Assembly: GCA_025917655.1 (NCBI GenBank)
Contig: CP084608.1
Span: 1,364,001-1,428,000, forward strand
DNA from: Chlorella sorokiniana
Taxonomy: Eukaryota > Chlorophyta > Trebouxiophyceae > Chlorellales > Chlorellaceae
DNA: 64,000 bases
Direction: 5' to 3'
Shown piece after piece: positions 46,117-56,200 of this stretch (positions are counted from its first letter, which is position 1; each line of letters starts with the position of its first letter). Below the pieces are notes generated by a model. It was not told where the DNA came from and made no database searches. It saw only the letters and a list, made by a program, of their open reading frames with translations. A program made the position numbers and the translations under genes.

Positions 46117-48773
46117 GCGGGCGCACCCGTCTCCGGCACCGCGTCCTTGCCCTTGAGGTCCACCAGGATCGGGTTCTGGCACACCTCCCCCGCCAGCGCC
46201 GCCACCTCCGGCGAGTGCAGGGTGGCGGAGAAGAGCAGCACCTGCGGGGCAGCGGGGCAGCGGCGGCGGGGCGGCTGGCTGACCAGGGCAGGCTGAGCAG
46301 CCCAGGCGGGAGGACAGCCGTTGCACAAGCAAGAATGCCCTCGTTCCCCCTCCCACCGTCGCCTCGGCAGACGGAAGGACGGCCACAACTCCCCTCAAGA
46401 GCCATGTGGCTGTGAACCCCCAGCAAGGCCGGCGGGCGCACCTGCAGGCGGGCCACGCCCGTCCCCGCCTTTGGGAAGCGTCGGAACATCTTCAGGATCA
46501 CTTCCTGGTTGCCCGTGTCCAGCAGCCGGTCTGGGAGACAGAGGTGGGGGCACCACGTGATGGGGCGGCGGCGGCAGTTGACAGGCGTGGGGGCAGCCGC
46601 AGTCGACCAGCGTGCAGGGCAGGGGCAGCTGCAGAGAAGCCACAGCATCCGCCTGGCAACGCAGGGGGCCGCTGCTGCGTGCGCTTGCATGGGCCCAGCC
46701 AGGGCAGCGGCGCACCCGCTTCATCCAGCACGAAGAACTTGATGCGGTCGGTGGGCAGCTTGCCCGTTTCTATAAAGTCCATCACGCGGCCTGACACACG
46801 CAGGTGAGGTGAAGACTTGAACCATGCTGGGTGCGCAGCGGGCGGGGCTGGCCGCGGCAGAGGCCGCCCAGCCATCCAAGGTGCCAGGCGCGCAACGATG
46901 CGCGGCGGCGCCAACTGGTGGCGAAAAGCCCGCCCTGCCGCCGTCACCCACCTGGCGTGCCGGTCACGATGTCCACGCCCTGCTGCAGCGCGCGCAGCTG
47001 CTGGGCCGGGCGTCCCGCCCACCAGCAGCGCGGTGCGCAGCGCGGGATCAGACAGGTGCTTGCCCAGCAGCGCCACGTTGCCGTGCGTCTGCTCTGCCAA
47101 ATCCCTGCAGGCGAGGGCAAGGAGCGAGGGAAAGATGAACCGTGCGCTTGGAACAGGAGAGCCCGCTGCGCTCGCAACACGTGCGGCTGCTGCCGCACCA
47201 CGCGATGAATGCAGCAGCGCAGGGCTGAGCCCAGCAGGCGATGCTTGAGCTGCGCCCACCCCTCGGGCGCCTCCCACCTCGCGGGCTCCAGAATGATGGC
47301 CAGGGGCTTGCGGCTGCCGTCGTCGGCAGGCGCGTCGCCCCAGTGCGCAGTGACGGAGCGAGGCGCCTGCGCGAGGCAGACAAAGCCAGGGGGCGGCGGG
47401 TGCTTGAAGGGCGCCGAACCGAAGTTCACCACCAGCTCCGCATTCTTCAGGCAGATGGCGGGGTGCAGCGCCCGGCCACGGAGGCTCTGCAAGCCAGCAG
47501 CATTTGGGTGGCGGGCGGGTAAGCGGGAGGCAGGGCAAAAACAAGGCTGAGGGCTGCGCCTGCACGTCTCCTGGGCAAGATTGCGCCTGAAGACAAGCCG
47601 CTCCCTCCCCCACATGCTTCATGCGCCTAAAGACAGGCAGGCGGCCTTTCCTACTTGCGGCAGCTCAAAGGCCGGCCCCAGCGGCCTGCCGTTCTTGGTG
47701 AAGGCCAGGCTGCCGCCCTCACAGTCCAGCAGGCAGCCGATGGTGTCGTTGAGGCCGTAGGGCTGCGCCACGTGTGGAGAAGGGCACAGCGACGGGTTGG
47801 AGATGTGCTTGAGCTTGCGGCAGAGGCGTCGGCGGCCACGTCGAGGCGAGAACATGGCGGGGGCACATGTGCCCCGGGCCGGCCCAGCCCTCACCTCCCG
47901 TAGCCGTCAAACTGCTTGCTGTGGCTCTTCTTGCCGGTGCCGCCGTAGCCAAAGCCGTGCTTGTCGGTGCCGAGGTCGAGGGCGGCGGCTTGAGTGGACC
48001 AGCCCACGCTGCAAGTGGAGGGAGGGAGGAGGGGCCAGCGCGATGGACAGCCGCACCACAGAGCCAAGATGCTGGGAACACCAGCATTTTAAGCAGAGCA
48101 GGAGTCGTTTCCCATCCTGCGGCAGAAATGGCACCCGCTTTGGGGCGATTGTCCAGGCAGCCTGGGCTCACCGGCACAGGCCCTCGTCGGCCACGGTGAC
48201 CTCGTAGTAGACCCTGCCGCCGAATGCGCCCACCGTGGCGCGGCAGCCGCCCCACGCCTGCTCGCTGCGCGCCTGGCAGCGCAGCCCGTCGGCGGAGACG
48301 GCCACCACGGCGTCCCGGTCCTCGCCGTTCAGCACGCATGCCACGGGCTGCTCGCCGCCAGCCTCGCTGCCCCTGCTGCCCCCGGGCTGCGCCTGCTGCC
48401 TGGCGCGCAGCGCCTCGTGCACGATTTGTAGCACCGGCAGGGCAAAGGCACCCGTCTTGCCGCTGCCCGTCTCAGCTGCAGCCATCACGCCGCCACCGCC
48501 CAGGATGAGCGGCACCGCCTCTGCCTGGATGGGCGTGGGCAGACTGCGGGGAAGGCGGAAGGGCGCACGCATGCTAGATCATCGGCGCTTCCCACAGAAC
48601 AAGGGATTCAGCCGGCTGGGCGGCCGGCGAGGAGCTAGCAACCGAGAGCCAAGTCTCGGCGGGGGTGCATGCCCCTAAACCGGCTATCTAGTGATCGGCA
48701 CTTACGTCCAACCTAGCTCCTCCACGGCTTTGATGAGCTCGGGGCTTACGCCCACCTCCTCGAAGGCCGCCAT
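43384..48773 (-). CDS. DDX1: DEAD-box RNA helicase DDX1 with SPRY insert
   Basis: More than fifteen exons. The start [20 protein letters not shown] (48773) matches animal DDX1. Helicase motifs in order: Q motif [15 protein letters not shown], motif [15 protein letters not shown], then the SPRY insert ([57 protein letters not shown]), [49 protein letters not shown] spliced to DRLLDTGN (DEAD across an intron), [46 protein letters not shown] and [18 protein letters not shown]. The end [16 protein letters not shown] is also DDX1-specific. All motifs look intact. In animals DDX1 works with RTCB in tRNA ligation and in RNA-DNA hybrid removal. Confidence 0.93.
46073..46113 (+). repeat. (CA)n microsatellite in a DDX1 intron
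   Basis: About 20 uninterrupted CA units lie just upstream of the exon coding for VPETV in DDX1. A shorter CA stretch lies at 46043-46057. Similar (TG)n tracts occur in other introns here, for example near 26549-26571. Confidence 0.9.
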
Positions 48774-48960
48774 TGCGGCGTCCCTCTGTGCCCACGCTCG
48801 CAGATGCGATGAACACGACGAATGTGCTTCTAGTAATGTGCAGTCCGGCATCCAATCATGTCATGGGGACCACACTGCTGGGCGCTGAGGCCGACGTGGC
48901 GCTCGACGGCTGCGAATGACTGTCACTTCTACACCTTCGATAATGTACACACGCTGAGTT

Positions 48961-49017
48961 ACCCCAAAATAAAAAAAAAAAGAAGAAAGATGCAAAATAA
49001 TATCGAATTTGCAATCT
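48961..49017. other. AT-rich, A-tract island upstream of DDX1
   Basis: A stretch of about 57 bases (ccccaaaataaaaaaaaaaa and on to atcgaatttgcaatctac) is far more AT-rich than anything else here. It lies between the DDX1 start and the 3' end of the Kazal gene, about 190 bases upstream of the DDX1 ATG. It could be a nucleosome-free promoter tract or a vestige of a retroposed poly(A). Confidence 0.5.
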
Positions 49018-49029
49018 ACGGAGGCTCGT

Positions 49030-50035
49030 TCATGGCGCAGGATGCGGCGCAAACGACGGCTCCTGCTCAGCTGCTTGCTGCGCGCAGATGCGGCTGCATC
49101 GCATTACGTTCTCTGGTGGGCTCACAGTGCTGCACTCCAAGGTGACCTCCGTCTTGGCACACTGGCAGGGGGAGGAGCGTGTGTTTGTTTCATGTCGCCG
49201 CGGTTCTCACACATGCCGCGGGCAAGCACATCAGTGCCGCGGGCGCCGGGTGCACTCGCGATGCGCGGCGGCAGCACTTTGTGAGCCTTGTGCGCATGCA
49301 GGGTCAGCCGAGAAGCAGTAGCGTCGCACCTCTGCAAGGCAACGGTTTTGGTACACGACGCCATCCTGTGCACAGACGGGGAGGTATTCCCTCGTGCACC
49401 TGCACACAGGCTTGCGCTGCAGCGCCCGCCGGCACCGAGCCAGGCAGCCCCTCCTGGGGCCGCACACAGCCCGGCATCTGCAGGCCACCCGGCATGGTCG
49501 CAAGTTCCTGCCCATGCAGCGGCTCCTGGGCAGTGTCTTGGCGCACTACACAGCAAATCAGGCAATCAGTCATTTGGCGGCTAGCTGTGGCAGCACAGCA
49601 TGCCACAGTAATGCACCGTTATCATACTGGGAAAGCTTCACACGTATGCATCCAACTGGCCTCACCTGAGCCAAGCATTGGTTTGCATACACTTTGCCAT
49701 TGTTTCCACACACTGGATCCCACAGCTTGATGCAGTTGCAAGCAGGCAGCAGCCCAGCAGTCTCGTTGACGGTGATGGCCGGAAGCGGGAGCGGCGGCAA
49801 GGCACCGGTGGGGCTGCTGGCGTCCTCGGTGCCTCCTTGACTAGCGACAGCTCTGCATCGATATGAAACTGATTGGTGACTGCACAAGGCAATGCAGGGT
49901 GGCAGGCAGCCAAGACGGCATCGCACCACCTGCCACAATGGCACCACTTTGCAGTTGGGCAGGAACGGCATCTTGCCTTGTCGCCAGCATGAAAACGGCT
50001 GTTATTTGCAGCAGGAGCACAGTCGAGGAGCGCAT
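49030..50035 (-). CDS. Small secreted protein with two Kazal-like units
   Basis: Four exons (49948-50035, 49666-49850, 49330-49545, 49030-49161) join in frame to about 206 residues. A signal peptide opens the protein (MRSSTVLLLQITAVFMLA). After a Ser/Thr/Pro-rich spacer come two Kazal-like units: CNCIKLWDPVCGNNGKVYAN with QCLAQ spliced to CAKTLPRSRC, and CRCTREYLPVCAQDGVVYQN with RCLAE spliced to CAKTEVTLEC. Each unit is interrupted at the same place, just before the Cys that follows CLA(Q/E). This is a shared intron position and suggests tandem duplication. Between the units is an extra Cys/Arg-rich stretch (CRVACRCRAVCGPRRGCLAR). Kazal domains inhibit serine proteases; the likely P1 region reads CIKLWD or CTREYL. 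The second exon uses acceptor cagag at 49850, the least certain junction. Confidence 0.75.
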
Positions 50036-50338
50036 TCCGCTGCGCAGCCTACTTGCTCGCTACCACTCAAGAGTTTTGAACAAAGTTTCGGAAGGGCCGC
50101 GGAGAGGCTTTCGAATGTCTGAAGCCTTTCTCGCAGCAGACCAGACGCAAATACCGACAGCAAAGGCGAGTTGGCCGGCTGTGCATGCAGTTCCATGAGC
50201 ACTGCTGAGTGCCAACAGGGCAGAGCCGCCGCCGCTGCCGCCCCTTGAGAGAAGTTCAACGATGGTAATGCATTGGTTAGTATTAGGAATCAGAAACATC
50301 AAACGTAAGCAAATTGAGCCTGGGACTGCTTTCCATCC
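50036..50338. other. Intergenic region between two tandem minus-strand genes
   Basis: About 300 bases holding the Kazal promoter and the 3' end of MMADHC. Relatively AT-rich near 50265-50330. No gene and no clear poly(A) signal are seen. Confidence 0.45.
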
Positions 50339-51442
50339 CTACAAACGGTCTTTCAGCGCCGCTACCGCGTAGTGAATGGCCGCCGTCACGGCCTCCAAGG
50401 GTGCCTTGGCAAACATGCTGGCTGGGTACACGCTGCTGCCCCACTTGGGATGTAGTATGATCTGCAGCGCAATCGCTTCACCGATCAGCAGCTTCCAGCA
50501 GGCTGGCACGGCCCGTCATCAAGGGAAGGAGCCGCGGGCGTGGCGGATTCAGACCCGGCCCACGCCCACCTTGCAGCAGCCCGCGTTCTGTGTGCGGTAG
50601 CCCAGCAGCGTGGTCAGCGCCTCAACCTCTCCATACACAGCATTGGTGGCGCGGTGTACCATGGGGAGCCCGCTGCAAGAGCCGAGTGGCAGTGAATGGG
50701 TGGCCAGCTTGCAGCCTCCGCTGGCATCCGGCGCACGAATGTGGCGCACCAGCGACAGCAGAGCTCAGGCGCAGAGGCTGCTGAATCGTGCTTGCAAACC
50801 CATGCCAGCCCTGCCTCCCCCACACCTGCAGGGATCGATGTAGTCCGCCCAGTGCCCCGCCGCCGCCAGCCGCTCGCACACCGCCTTGGCAAACTCCACA
50901 AACTGCAGCAGGGCAGGGAGCAGCGGGGGATCCTGCTCGGTGGGTACGAGCATCGCGCGATCGCGCGAGGGTGGGTCCAGGCAGCTCCAACAACGTCGGC
51001 TGGCCAGGGCGGCGCATCGCCCCGCTGCCAGGCAGCGCCGCCCACCCGCTCCAGCAACCGATCCTTCTCGTCCTCCACCTTCTGCCCCATCTGCACAAGG
51101 TCCACCTGCGGCGAGGGAGTGGTAGGGCAGGGCAGGGTCGCAACCGCCAGGGTTGACGTGCAGGAGGGCAGCAGGCAGCGGTGCCAGCTCGTTGCACGCC
51201 CCCAGCTGCGAGGGCACCTGCGCGCACTGGCAGGTGGGGATGACCAGCATGCCATCCACAGATGTGCCGGGGAACAGTGCCGCAACGTCATCTTTGTGCC
51301 TTCGGGGACACTCTGCACCACAATCCGCAGAAAAAGAGGGCCAGCTGGCTGAAGACAACCGTTGCTTGTGCCGAGCGGCAGCGTCGGCAAGGTTGGCAGC
51401 GCCAGCCGAGTTTGTTCGCCGTGCCGCCGGGGCGGCTTGCAT
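50339..51442 (-). CDS. MMADHC: MMADHC (CblD) cobalamin-trafficking protein
   Basis: MMADHC directs vitamin B12 to cytosolic methionine synthase and mitochondrial methylmalonyl-CoA mutase. Conserved blocks: ECPRRHKDDVAALFPGTSVD, GMLVIPTCQCA, QKVEDEKDRLLER joined to FVEFAKAVCERLAAAGHWAD, then YIDPCSGLPMVHRATNAVYG, LLGYRTQNAGCCK and HPKWGSSVYPASMFAKAP. The last mirror the animal WADFIDP-SGLAFFG and CCKVIRH-LWGTHV blocks. Four exons. The start at 51442 gives an Arg/Ala-rich N-terminus lacking acidic residues (MQAAPAARRTNSAGAANL), compatible with a mitochondrial presequence. An in-frame-length alternative at 51612 is in a different frame. The stop (TAG) is complement 50339-50341. Presence implies the alga uses B12. 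Confidence 0.85.
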
Positions 51443-52384
51443 GCATTGTGCCTAGACGCTATATATACTGCGTGATTACCGTGTACTGAGTATTCTAAGC
51501 CCCAAGGCGTGGTCTGCACCGGTAGCAGAGGTGCCGTCGCCGGTTTGGGGGCACTGTTGTGGTTCATAGCTTGTATCAAGAACTGATTATATGCTTGAAA
51601 TAGACTGAGCATGCTGCGCCGGTCTCAGGAGTGTGCTTCAGGCGGGGACACCGGCCCCCGCCCCTGCTGCGACTTGGCGCCATCGTGCAGGGCTGGGTGA
51701 TTGTTGTCCTGAACGTCATCATGAGGATTGAGCTTTAGATGCTGGCTGTGATGATACTGAAATTTGCTTCTCATACCTTATATACATCAGGGCGCTGCCC
51801 TGGCCTGAGGGAGACGTTGGCCTCACCTGAAAAGCTGCACCCATGGTCAGGTCAGCATCTCTCCCTCTGCTGCCAGCGGTTGACGTATGCAGCATGATTT
51901 GTTGGAACTATGCGGCTCTAACCGCATCCACGCACGCCTGATCGCAAGCTAAAAGACTGCCACAAGCACCTTGGCCGCCACCTGCCGACACGACACTCGT
52001 CCCATGCCACCTCATCCCCTGATGCGTCCATGAGCGACACACTGACACAGCGGTGCCGCATCTGTGTTTCCTGCATCACCTTCAAGCTGCGAACGAGGGG
52101 CCTGGGGTGGCGATCAGAGACATGTCGAGCCCTCCAGACTTTGGCCTCTGATGTACACTCTGTTACCACTTGTCATCGCACGTTCTAGTTGTATCAGGAA
52201 CGAGACAACCTGCCGGTGCCACCTCGTCTGGGGTTCTTGAAGCGCTCTGGTCAGGAGCTCAGGCTCGCAAGCAGGCAAGGCCCGTGTTTTGCTCGCCAAT
52301 GTGAACGCGCGAAATGCAAGCGGCTGGCGAGCCATCGTCCTCACGTCTTCCACCCCTCGCCGCCGCTGCCGCCGCCCAGGCAGG
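51443..52384. other. Divergent intergenic region, 0.94 kb
   Basis: Between MMADHC (-) and the PWI/RRM gene (+), and longer than the other divergent spacers here. Local GC is lower (51450-51490 and 51720-51800). A minus-strand frame at 51918-52169 contains KVMQETQMRHRCVSVSLMD but is not recognised. No gene can be supported. Confidence 0.45.
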
Positions 52385-55300
52385 ATGAGCCGCCAGAGCT
52401 CCAGCCGTGTCCCCGATGTGGACCCAAAGTCCCCAGCGGGCGTTGCGCTTACGTCAGCGGTGCAGGACAAGCTGCGCGCCTACCTGGGCGCCGATTACGT
52501 CGACCGCTCGCTGGCTCAGGTGACCGCGAGGGCTGCCTGTGCTGCTTCACCGCCCTTGCGCAGTCCCCTGGGCCCCCTCCTCCGCCGGCTTATGTCGCAG
52601 CGCAGCTGGGGCATGTAGCTTGGCTGGGGAAAATCTGCACGGCGCCCGCCCGAGCTCGGGCTGCCACTGCGCGCCCTGCATCGCTGCCCGCTGCCCGCGG
52701 CGCCCACCCGAGCTCGGGCCGCCACTGCGCGCCCTGCATCGCTGCCCGCTGCCCGCGGCTCCCACCGCCGCCGCGGCCCCGTCCCGCCTGCAGTACATCG
52801 TCATCATGCTGGCGCACAAGACGGGGCAGCAGGGGTGGGCGACAACCTGGTGGAGTTCCTGGGGGAGGTGGACGCGCGGGAGGTGGCCTCATGGTGGGCG
52901 GCGGGCGGCGCTTGTGTGTGTGTGTGCGTGTGTGTGTGGATGTTGGGGGGCTAGAGCTTTGGAGGGTGCAAGCAGGCCTGCGTGGCCACTGCCGAGCCGA
53001 CAGCCACACCCTGCCGGGGTGCGGCTGGGATGCATGAGGGCTGTGGCGGCAGGCTGGTGCGCCGCCAACCCAGGGATGAGCTGCTGGCGAGCTGCCTGCC
53101 CCGGCCGTGCGCAGGCTGTTTGAGAACCTGCAGCGCTTGGCGGAGCCGCCGCCGCCGGAGCCGGCGCAGCCGGCGGCGCATGCAAGGCAGGAGCAGCAGC
53201 GCGGGGCCAACGGGCTGGGCGGCGGCGCCGCTGCGCACGCTGAGCAGCACGTGGGCAGGGAGGGGGCGAGGGTGAGGGGCTGGAGCTGGACATGGCGGCC
53301 AGCGACGGCGGCGGCCAGCGCTCCGGCAGCGGCGGCAGCGACGCGGACACCGCAGATGCGCACGGCGGCGGCGGCGGCGGCGACCTGGTGGGAGACGAGG
53401 GGGCAGCCGCCGCCTGGCTTCCGCCGTCGTACGGGACGACTACCGCCGGCGGGACGAGCGGCGAGGCCGGGTGGGTGGGCCGCCGGGCCGCGCACACAGC
53501 TTCGAGGGGTGTGGGCGTCGGCGGGCCCTCAGCGCTGCGGCGCCTGTTCAAGCAGCCGCCTGTCTGCCAGCTTGCTGTGGCAGGCGCTGCCTGACGGCGC
53601 CTGGCAATCCGCTCCGTCTCCTGCCTGCCCGCAGAGCCGCAGCCCGGCGCGGCACCGCTACTCGCCGCCCCCGCGCCGCCGGCACAGCGTCTCGCCTGGC
53701 GGGCGGCGGGCCTCGCCGCACCGTCGGCGCTCGCCGCCGCGGGGGCGGCGCATACGCTTGGGAGGGCGGCAGCGGGGCGCGGTACCACGGCCACGACCCC
53801 TACCCGTACCGCGGCGGCTGGCGCGCCGACCGCTCGCCGCCGCGCCGCCGCTCGGCGTCGCCGCACGGCGGGCGCGGCCACGGGCACGGCCCCAGGCACG
53901 CCCACGCCCCTGCAGACTGGCATGAGCGCGAGCGGCAGCGGCGGGGCAGCGCTCATCGCGAGGATGGGTGGCGGCGTGGGCGCAGCCCGCCGCTGGAACG
54001 CGGGCATGGGCGGGCGGCTGCGCCCGGGAGCACGGCCGGGCGGCCTGCGCAGCGTCGCCCACTTCGAGCACGACGTGCGCTGGGAGGAGGAGGAGGCGGG
54101 GGCCGCTGCCGCTGCGCACCGCCTCGACAGCAGCGCAGCAGGGCCGGGGCTGGCTCCCGGCCTGCCGGTCCCTGGCGGCGGCGGCGGCGGCGGCGGCGGG
54201 CGTCAGCCTCACGAGGCGGCCGCCGCTGAGCCGCACCTCGCCAGGCGGACCGGCGGCGCAGCCAGCAGCCAGCAGCAGCTGCCCCCTGGGAGCGCCCTTC
54301 CTACATGGATCTGGAGCAGCAGCGGCAGCAGCAGGCGGCGCAGCGGCAGCAGGCGCAGCGGCAGCAGGCGGCGCAGCAGCCGGAGGCCTCGCCGGCGGGC
54401 CTGCCTGCAGCCAGCGCCGCCACCTTTGGCCGCGCGCTGGCGCAGGCCGCAGCGGCGGGGCTGGGCGCGCCCCACGCAGCGTGTCGGCGGCGGCGCACCC
54501 CTCAGCCAGCCCCCTCAACGGCAGCTTCCAAGTCACCATCCGGCAGGGGGCTGGAGCAGCTGCAGCCCTGCACAGCGGCGGCGGGCCCGCCGCTCCGCTG
54601 CTGCGCCAGCCGGGCTGCAGGGCGTGCTGCAGGAGCGGCTGCGCGGCATGGAGCTGCAGCTGGCGCGGCTGCGGGCGGAGCAGGCCGAGGCGCGGCTGGC
54701 GGCGGCGCAGGCGCGGCGGGAGCTCAGCACCGCGGCGCGCCTCGAGTAAGTGCTGGCTGCGGCTGCCTTGCGGGGCTGGTTGCGTCGGGCGGGGCAGGGC
54801 TGCCGGGAGCACCACTCTTACAGGGACGGCCATCTGCCCTCCCAGCTGCCTTGCAGCCGCCAGCCTGTGCTGGGCCAACCAGTGAGTTGATGTTCAATGA
54901 GACCCTCATCATCCCCCCCCCCCCCTGCAGCATGACGGTGCGGTCGGTGTGCATCAGAGGGGTGCATCCCGCCGCCTCGGACCGCGTGCTCATTGCGCAC
55001 TTTGGCGCCTGCGGCTTCATCCAGCGCATCTCGCACTTGAGGTGGGGTGTAAGTAGGTTGTCTGCTGTTTGGTTTTTTTTCGTGTGCATGTGTGTGTGTG
55101 TGTGTGCGTGTGTGTGTGTGTGTGTGGTGGGGGTGGGGGTGGGGGTGGGGGGCCGGGGGCGCTGGAGTAACAAAATGCAGGCTGCAGGGGGCAAGACCTG
55201 GCGAGGATTATCACTGTGCTTGAGCAAAGCAAACCCGGGAGTGCGTTCGCGCCCTTGCGACCGCCATGCCCCCCCACCCCCACCCCCTCCCTCGCAGGGA

Positions 55301-56091
55301 CCCCATCAGTGGCAAGCGCTCCGGCGTGGCTTTCATGCAGTTTGCTGCCGCCAGCCAGGCGCAGGCGGCGCTGGCGCTGGATGGTGCGTCGCTGGCGGCC
55401 CCGCGCCGCGCTCGCTGCGCAGGGGGCTTGTGTTTCGTTGCACCCGGCTGCCTGCTGTCGCAGGCCCTTCCTCGCCCCTTGCTCCGGCTGACCAGCACGC
55501 CCTCCCCCGACCACGCCTGTCCCGCCTGCAGGCTCCTCCCTGCTGCAGCGCTCCATCCGGGTCGTGCCCAGCGACTCGCCTGCGGCCCGTGTGGCGGCGG
55601 CCCGCGTGCTGCGCGCTGCTCACCCGCCCCGGTGCCGGTGCCGCTACCCATGCTAGCTGGTGGGTGGGCGCCCTCCTCCCCCACTGGCTTGCACTGCTCG
55701 GGAGGCTGCCCTGGAGCAACGGCTGCACATGTCCTGGCCGCCCGGGGCCCTGGGCCACCCTCTCACAGCCCCGCTTGCTGCCCCACCACGCCGCTGCAGC
55801 ACCCATCGTCCCTCTCGGGGGAGCCGCGGGCGGGGCCGCGGCGCCAGCGGTCGCGGCCTTGGCGGCCGAGGCCGCGCCAGCTTCAAGTACGTGCGACCCG
55901 CCGACCAACCGGGCCTTGGCTTGCAAGCAGGCGCCGCGGCTGCAGCTGGCACCGCAAGTGGGCAGCATGGCGCGGGGGCCCAGCTGCTGGCGGCGGCGAT
56001 CATGCAATGGCCGACTGACGCCCTTCCCCATCCTGTGCGCCCGCGTGGCTCCACCCGTGTGTCCAGCACTGCATGCGACATGCCGCTGTAA
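52385..56091 (+). CDS. Nuclear RNA-binding protein with PWI-like N-terminus and RRM
   Basis: The N-terminal domain DKLRAYLGADYVDRSLAQ, YIVIMLAHKTGQQG, GDNLVEFLGEVDAREVASW and LFENLQRL matches the PWI-like fold of Nab2/ZC3H14 and of plant PWI+RRM proteins. A long low-complexity Ser/Arg/Gly/Gln middle follows (SPPRRRSASPHGGRG; Gln-Ala repeats at 54305-54400). The RRM is split over three exons: MTVRSVCIRGVHPAASDRVL, FGACGFIQRISHLR, DPISGKRSGVAFMQFAAAS and SSLLQRSIRVVPSD. An RGG-like end reads SRGSRGRGRGASGRG with ASFKYVRP, as in plant relatives, to a TAA at 56089-56091 that is itself part of TGTAA. Such proteins act in mRNA export, poly(A) control or splicing. The frame slips at a G run (52832-52835) inside the PWI-like domain and near 53270. 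Confidence 0.75.
52640..52755 (+). repeat. 58-bp tandem duplication in an intron of the PWI/RRM gene
   Basis: Two head-to-tail copies (52640-52697 and 52698-52755), nearly identical, each with the palindromic cccgagctcggg core. They lie in the first intron, just upstream of the second exon. The few differences suggest a recent duplication. Confidence 0.9.
55081..55127 (+). repeat. (TG)n microsatellite in the intron splitting the RRM
   Basis: An interrupted TG tract of about 47 bases is followed by a G-rich stretch (gtgggggtgggggtggg). It lies directly after the donor of the intron between the two RRM halves. Confidence 0.9.
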
Positions 56092-56200
56092 AGGGGGCCT
56101 ATGGCCCCTTTGAGCAGGCCACGGCGCAAACTGTTGCCATGCTGAAGGTCCGCTCTCCTGGGCACGTTACAGCCGCTCAGCGGGCACCGGCAGCAGGCTC

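Noticed and set aside
51443-51612. Start of MMADHC at the upstream Met (MLSLFQAYNQFL)
   Set aside because: That frame does not lead into the conserved CblD sequence without another intron; the Met at 51442 runs directly into it and gives a plausible presequence.
53658-54878. Long minus-strand open frame of about 400 codons opposite the PWI/RRM gene
   Set aside because: It is Ala/Arg/Pro-rich antisense of a low-complexity exon; such shadows are expected at this GC content.
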